Shown here piece after piece: positions 60,596 to 64,000 of a stretch of DNA of 64,000 nt (positions within the stretch are counted from its first letter, which is position 1; each line of letters begins with the position of its first letter). Location: assembly GCF_000312385.1 (NCBI RefSeq), contig NZ_HE997626.1:140787-204786 (forward strand), given 5' to 3'. The notes under the pieces were generated by a model. The model was not told the DNA's origin. It did no database searches and saw only the letters and a list, made by a program, of their open reading frames with translations. Source of the DNA: Tsukamurella sp. 1534. GTDB taxonomy: Bacteria > Actinomycetota > Actinomycetes > Mycobacteriales > Mycobacteriaceae. A program made the position numbers and the translations under genes.

Positions 60596-61594
60596 TCAGG
60601 TGCGCTTGCGGACGATGTCGATGTACACCGCGACGAGGATCACCGCGCCCACGGCGATCGACTGCCACTCCTGCGGGATCGACATGATCCGCAGGCCGTT
60701 GGTGAGGACGCTCATGATCAGGATCCCGATCACCGTGCCGGTGATCGTGCCGCGTCCGCCCGCGAGCGACGTGCCGCCGATGACGACCGCGGCGATCGCC
60801 TCCAGTTCCAGTCCCTGCCCGCCGGTGGGCTGGGCGGAGTTGAGCCGCGCGGCGGCGAGGACGCCCGCGAGCCCCACGAAGAACCCGGAGAAGGTGTAGA
60901 TCGCGACCTTCCACCTGCGCACGTCGACCCCGGAGAGCCGCGTGGCCTCCTCGTTGCTGCCGATCGCGTAGGAGTACCGGCCGAGACGCGTCTTCGCGAG
61001 CACGAAGCCCGCGATGAGGGCCATCACCGCCAGGAGAACCACACTGATCGGGAGCCGGGCGCCGGGGATGAGGGACGCGTTGGAGATGTCGCTGAACCCG
61101 TCGACCTTGGTGAACCGGATCGGCTGAGTCCCCGAGATGACCAGGGACGCACCAATGGTCACGAGCATCATCGCGAGGGTCGCGATGAAGGGCGGGATGC
61201 CCAGGTACGCGACGACGAGGCCGTTGACCAGTCCGACGAACGCGCCGAACAGGACGCCGCCGAGCACGCCCACCCACAGCGGCAGATTCCAGTTGACGAG
61301 GAACACGCCGGTCATGACACCGGAGAGGATCATCGCGGTACCGATGGAGAGGTCGATGCCGCCCGAGATGATCACCGCGGTGGTCCCCAGGGCCAGCAGC
61401 CCGATCGTCACCGACGCCACCAAGATCCCGGTGACGTTGCTGGGCGTGAGGAAGTTCGGGTTCGCCAGCGAGAAGAACACGACGATCACGATGAGACTGA
61501 CGAACGCGAGGAACTGCTGCATCTGGCCGCGGACCCACCGCACGAGGCCGAACGCCCCCTCCCCGCCGGACTTCTCGGCAGTGGTGGCCGTCAT
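60596..61594 (-). CDS. Ribose-type ABC transporter permease
   Basis: A 332-residue inner-membrane permease of the RbsC/BPD_transp_2 family with eight to ten helices: LAFVSLIVIVVFFSLANPNF, GLLALGTTAVIISGGIDLSI, the conserved VIGGTSLAGGRGTITGTVIG loop near the C terminus and the last EWQSIAVGAVILVAVYID helix. The EAA-like loop for ATPase contact is in ATRLSGVDVRRWKVAIYTFS. The start overlaps the ATPase stop by four bases. It imports a pentose, hexose or related sugar. With the ATPase truncated and the binding protein frameshifted, the system is probably non-functional. Confidence 0.93.
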   Translation of the reverse strand: MTATTAEKSGGEGAFGLVRWVRGQMQQFLAFVSLIVIVVFFSLANPNFLTPSNVTGILVASVTIGLLALGTTAVIISGGIDLSIGTAMILSGVMTGVFLVNWNLPLWVGVLGGVLFGAFVGLVNGLVVAYLGIPPFIATLAMMLVTIGASLVISGTQPIRFTKVDGFSDISNASLIPGARLPISVVLLAVMALIAGFVLAKTRLGRYSYAIGSNEEATRLSGVDVRRWKVAIYTFSGFFVGLAGVLAAARLNSAQPTGGQGLELEAIAAVVIGGTSLAGGRGTITGTVIGILIMSVLTNGLRIMSIPQEWQSIAVGAVILVAVYIDIVRKRT

Positions 61595-62970
61595 CGCTGC
61601 ACCGCCGTCTCGTGGAACCGGGTGGCGTTCTGCATGATCGTCTCCTGGGTAGCGGTGGCCCCGTCGAGGATCGCGGCGAGGCGGCCCTCCCCCATCACCG
61701 CGACGCGATGGGAGAGCCGTAGTACTTCGGGGAGGTCTCTGGAGATCACCATGATCGCCTTGCCCGCCCTCGCGAGTTGTTCGAGCAGCCGGTAGATCTC
61801 GTCCTTGGCCCCCACGTCGATGCCCCGTGTGGGCTCGTCCACGATGAGGATGTCGCAGTCGCGCGCCAGCCACTTGCCGATGATCACCTTCTGCTGGTTG
61901 CCACCGGACAGGTTGCGCACCGCCTGCCGGATGGACGGCGTCTTGATCCGCAGCCTGTCCACCATCGCGGTCGCCACCTCGTCCAACTCGCCGTCCCGGA
62001 CGACGCCGAACCGGGTGTGGGCGGCGAGCGACGACAGGGCGATGTTGTCGCGCACCGTCTGATCGACGACGGCGCCGAACCGTTTGCGGTCCTCCGACAG
62101 GTAGCCGATACCGAGCCCCGCGGCGGTCGCCGGGGAGTCGATCCGCACGGCGACACCCGCCACCTCGATCGTGCCCGCGGTGATCGGGTCGGCGCCCACG
62201 ACGGCCCGGGCGAGCTCGGTGCGCCCCGCGCCCATGAGGCCCGCGAACCCGAGGATCTCCCCGCGGTGCAGCTCGAACGAGATGTCGTGCAACGGGTACC
62301 GGCTGCTGAGCCCGTCGACCTTGAGCATCACCTCGCCCACCTCGGCGGCCGCCTCGGGGCGCTGATCGTCCTTGATCTCGCGGCCGACCATCAGCTCGAT
62401 GATCTCGTTCATCGACGTCGTCCTCGTGGGCCGCTGCCCCGCGTTCGCGCCGTCCCGGAGCACGACGACGCGGTCGGAGATCCGCGGTAGCTCGTCCATG
62501 CGGTGCGAGATGTAGACGACCCCGGTCTCGTCGGTGACGAAGCGGTCGATGAGCTCGAACAGGGTGCGGACCTCGGCGTCGTTGAGCGCCGCCGTCGGCT
62601 CGTCCAGGATCAACAGCCGGGCGTCCTCGGACAGTGCCCGGGCGATCTCGACCATCTGCTGCTTGCCCACGGTGAGGTCCTTGATCCGGGCGTTCGGATC
62701 GAGGATCATCCCCAGCCGGTCGAGCAGGGCGGCGGTGTCCCGCGCGGCGCCACGGGTGTCGAGCACCCCGAACCGGCTGCGCTCGCGCCCCAGCGTGACG
62801 TTCTGGGCCACCGTCAGCTCCGGCACCAGGCCGAGCTCCTGGTGGATGATGCTCACGCCGAGCGACCGGGCCTGTGCCGGCGACGTCAACTCGACCGGCG
62901 CACCGTCGATCTCGATCGTTCCCTCGTCCGGGGTCTCGACCCCGCTGAGGAGCTTCATCAGCGTCGACTT
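61591..62970 (-). pseudogene. Sugar ABC transporter ATPase (RbsA type), N terminus missing
   Basis: A two-domain sugar ATPase of the RbsA/MglA group. The first domain retains only KSTLMKLLSGVETPDEGTIE from the middle of Walker A, then IIHQELGLVPELTVAQNV, LTVGKQQMVEIARALSEDAR and LLILDEPTAALND. The second has GLMGAGRTELARAVVG, NLSGGNQQKVIIGKWLARDC and LIVDEPTRGID. The glycine-rich part of the first Walker A and about 40 residues before it are absent. Instead, the sequence upstream of Lys (62970) is unrelated and runs into a stop (TAA 62985-62983). A start at 62958 would give a 455-residue protein without a first P-loop. Confidence 0.85.
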
Positions 62971-63149
62971 ACTAGCAAGTTGTTAACAGCCCTCCGCGTC
63001 CGTCGATTGCAAGTCGGATTCCTCTGTTTGCGGCGAGATGGTGTGCGCGGGGTGCCGCGTTCCCAGCTCAGATCCGGCGCGATTTGCCCTTCGTGGACAC
63101 GCCTCGAAGACTGTATCGCCACGGTGTTGAAGCGCGTAGCCTGACGTTG
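62965..63149. other. Junction between the ABC operon and a foreign or rearranged segment
   Basis: Left of about 62970 the sequence is coding for the ABC ATPase. Right of it is a 180-base stretch with no coding support on either strand (ACTAGCAAGTTGTTAACAGC and onward), followed by the GGDEF gene. Base composition falls sharply here. There are no obvious terminal inverted repeats or transposase genes within the window. It could be the edge of an insertion, an inversion or deletion end, or an assembly join. Confidence 0.6.
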
Positions 63150-64000
63150 GTGAGCACATCTCACCGACCGTCCTCGCCCCCTCGCGCCCGGCGATCCGGA
63201 GTAGCCCTCCGCAGGCGGGTGCGGTATGCGATGCGCGAGTTGCTTGACCCTGTCGCATGGCGTAATGCGGGGCGCAAAGAGTACGAGTTCATGACGACGG
63301 GGATCGCGAGAGTTCGGGGTGGGCCTGCTGCTATGCGTGTTGTCGTTGGGGGGCTGGCCATCATGATGTTGCCGCTGAGTGTTCCGATGTTGTGGCATCC
63401 TCTCGGACCGCGCCCTGGCGTGATGTCTACGGTGTATGTAGCAATACTTCTGGCGAGCGCAGTACTGGGAATCTGGTGGATCCGCGATCGTGCTCCAACG
63501 TTGACTCACGCAATCTTCTTCATTGTGTGCTCGGACGTTCTGACGTTTCTCGGCACTGTCATCCTCAGTGCCCCCGAGTCTCGTATCTGTGGCACCATCT
63601 ATTTTGGCATGATTGCCATGCTGACCGCGTTTCTGCTTGGATGGCGCCTTTTGATGGCGCAGGCCGCCTTTGCGCTCACTATCGTCGTCGGCTACGCGGT
63701 CGAGGCTGTCGTAGTCCATGGCAGGTCGCTTCTGGACCTGTATATCTTCATCGCTCCCGCGGTCACCGTCATTGCGAGCCTGCCCACAATCATCCAAGTC
63801 CTCATCGAGTTCGGTCGGAGAGGCATCGGACAGGTCTACACCGAACGCAATCGCGACCAGTTGACCGGCCTCTACAACCGTCACGGCATTCGGCAGGCCT
63901 TCCGGACAGTACTTCGGAAGAACGATCAGAACGTCGGCCTGGTCGCTATGCTCGATCTCGATCGTTTCAAGGAGTACAATGATGCGCACGGGCACCTCGC
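63150..64000 (+). CDS. Membrane-bound GGDEF (diguanylate cyclase) protein, 3' end outside window
   Basis: An open frame from GTG 63150 to the window end (283 residues seen). A basic N terminus (about 1-60) leads into six predicted membrane helices (for example VMSTVYVAILLASAVLGIWW, AFALTIVVGYAVEAVVV, LYIFIAPAVTVIASLPTIIQ). At about residue 235 a GGDEF domain begins with DQLTGLYNRHGIRQAF and the metal/substrate strand VAMLDLDRFKEYNDAHGHL. The GGDEF/GGEEF active-site motif itself lies beyond the window. The product would make cyclic di-GMP. GC is near 55%, lower than its surroundings, so it may be acquired. TAGCCT seven bases before the GTG hints at a leaderless start. Confidence 0.85.
   Translation, partial: MSTSHRPSSPPRARRSGVALRRRVRYAMRELLDPVAWRNAGRKEYEFMTTGIARVRGGPAAMRVVVGGLAIMMLPLSVPMLWHPLGPRPGVMSTVYVAILLASAVLGIWWIRDRAPTLTHAIFFIVCSDVLTFLGTVILSAPESRICGTIYFGMIAMLTAFLLGWRLLMAQAAFALTIVVGYAVEAVVVHGRSLLDLYIFIAPAVTVIASLPTIIQVLIEFGRRGIGQVYTERNRDQLTGLYNRHGIRQAFRTVLRKNDQNVGLVAMLDLDRFKEYNDAHGHL

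Noticed and set aside
62955-62985. Restriction-site-like bases (GTCGAC, GTTAAC) at the ATPase junction as a cloning artefact
   Set aside because: Six-base sites are expected by chance, and there is no vector sequence. Misassembly remains possible but is not shown by these sites.

Overview
The window is about 70% GC, densely coded with GTG and ATG starts, and has the gene content of a Mycobacteriales actinobacterium (Tsukamurella, Gordonia or Rhodococcus type). Pointers are a polyphosphate glucokinase beside ATP-type pfkA and pyk, a 13E12-type HNH protein, a DipZ CcdA/TlpA fusion, a deazaflavin (F420)-type DUF385 protein and several apparently leaderless promoters. The genus cannot be fixed from sequence alone.

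Layout. 1-3.6 kb: glycolytic run pyk-pfkA-ppgK. 3.6-9.5 kb: valine/isobutyrate catabolism operon mmsA-acyl-CoA dehydrogenase-mmsB-marR, divergent from an acyl-CoA synthetase, with one palindrome in the shared promoter. 9.6-17.3 kb: an ABC exporter, an ArsR-like regulator, a 13E12 HNH protein, a ferredoxin-reductase-like flavoprotein and a TetR regulator facing a FAD monooxygenase gene broken by an in-frame amber codon.

18.6-30.0 kb is the most coherent block: a selenocysteine/formate island. tRNA-Sec, selA and selB run on the minus strand and selD diverges from them. fdhA (a selenoprotein with in-frame UGA and a SECIS-like hairpin), fdhB and fdhC follow on the minus strand. An OFA-family transporter with a 41-residue membrane partner diverges from fdhA. 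The block therefore supplies the tRNA, Sec synthase, Sec elongation factor, selenophosphate synthetase, the selenoenzyme that needs them and a likely substrate carrier.

30-58 kb is a series of small stress, detoxification and regulatory units, often a regulator divergent from its target with an inverted repeat between them: ECF sigma with DUF4349; MerR/flavodoxin-fold oxidoreductase; a HTH plus Clp-N protein; an ECF42-type sigma with its DGPF partner and a matching promoter; DipZ with a small four-cysteine exported protein; MarR/HchA; WYL/RidA; HxlR/hydrolase; MmyB-type XRE/MFS plus alcohol dehydrogenase.

58-63 kb holds ychF and a decaying ribose-type ABC operon: the binding-protein gene is frameshifted and the ATPase gene is cut off inside its first Walker A motif at about 62970. 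Past that junction base composition falls, and a six-helix membrane GGDEF protein runs off the window end.
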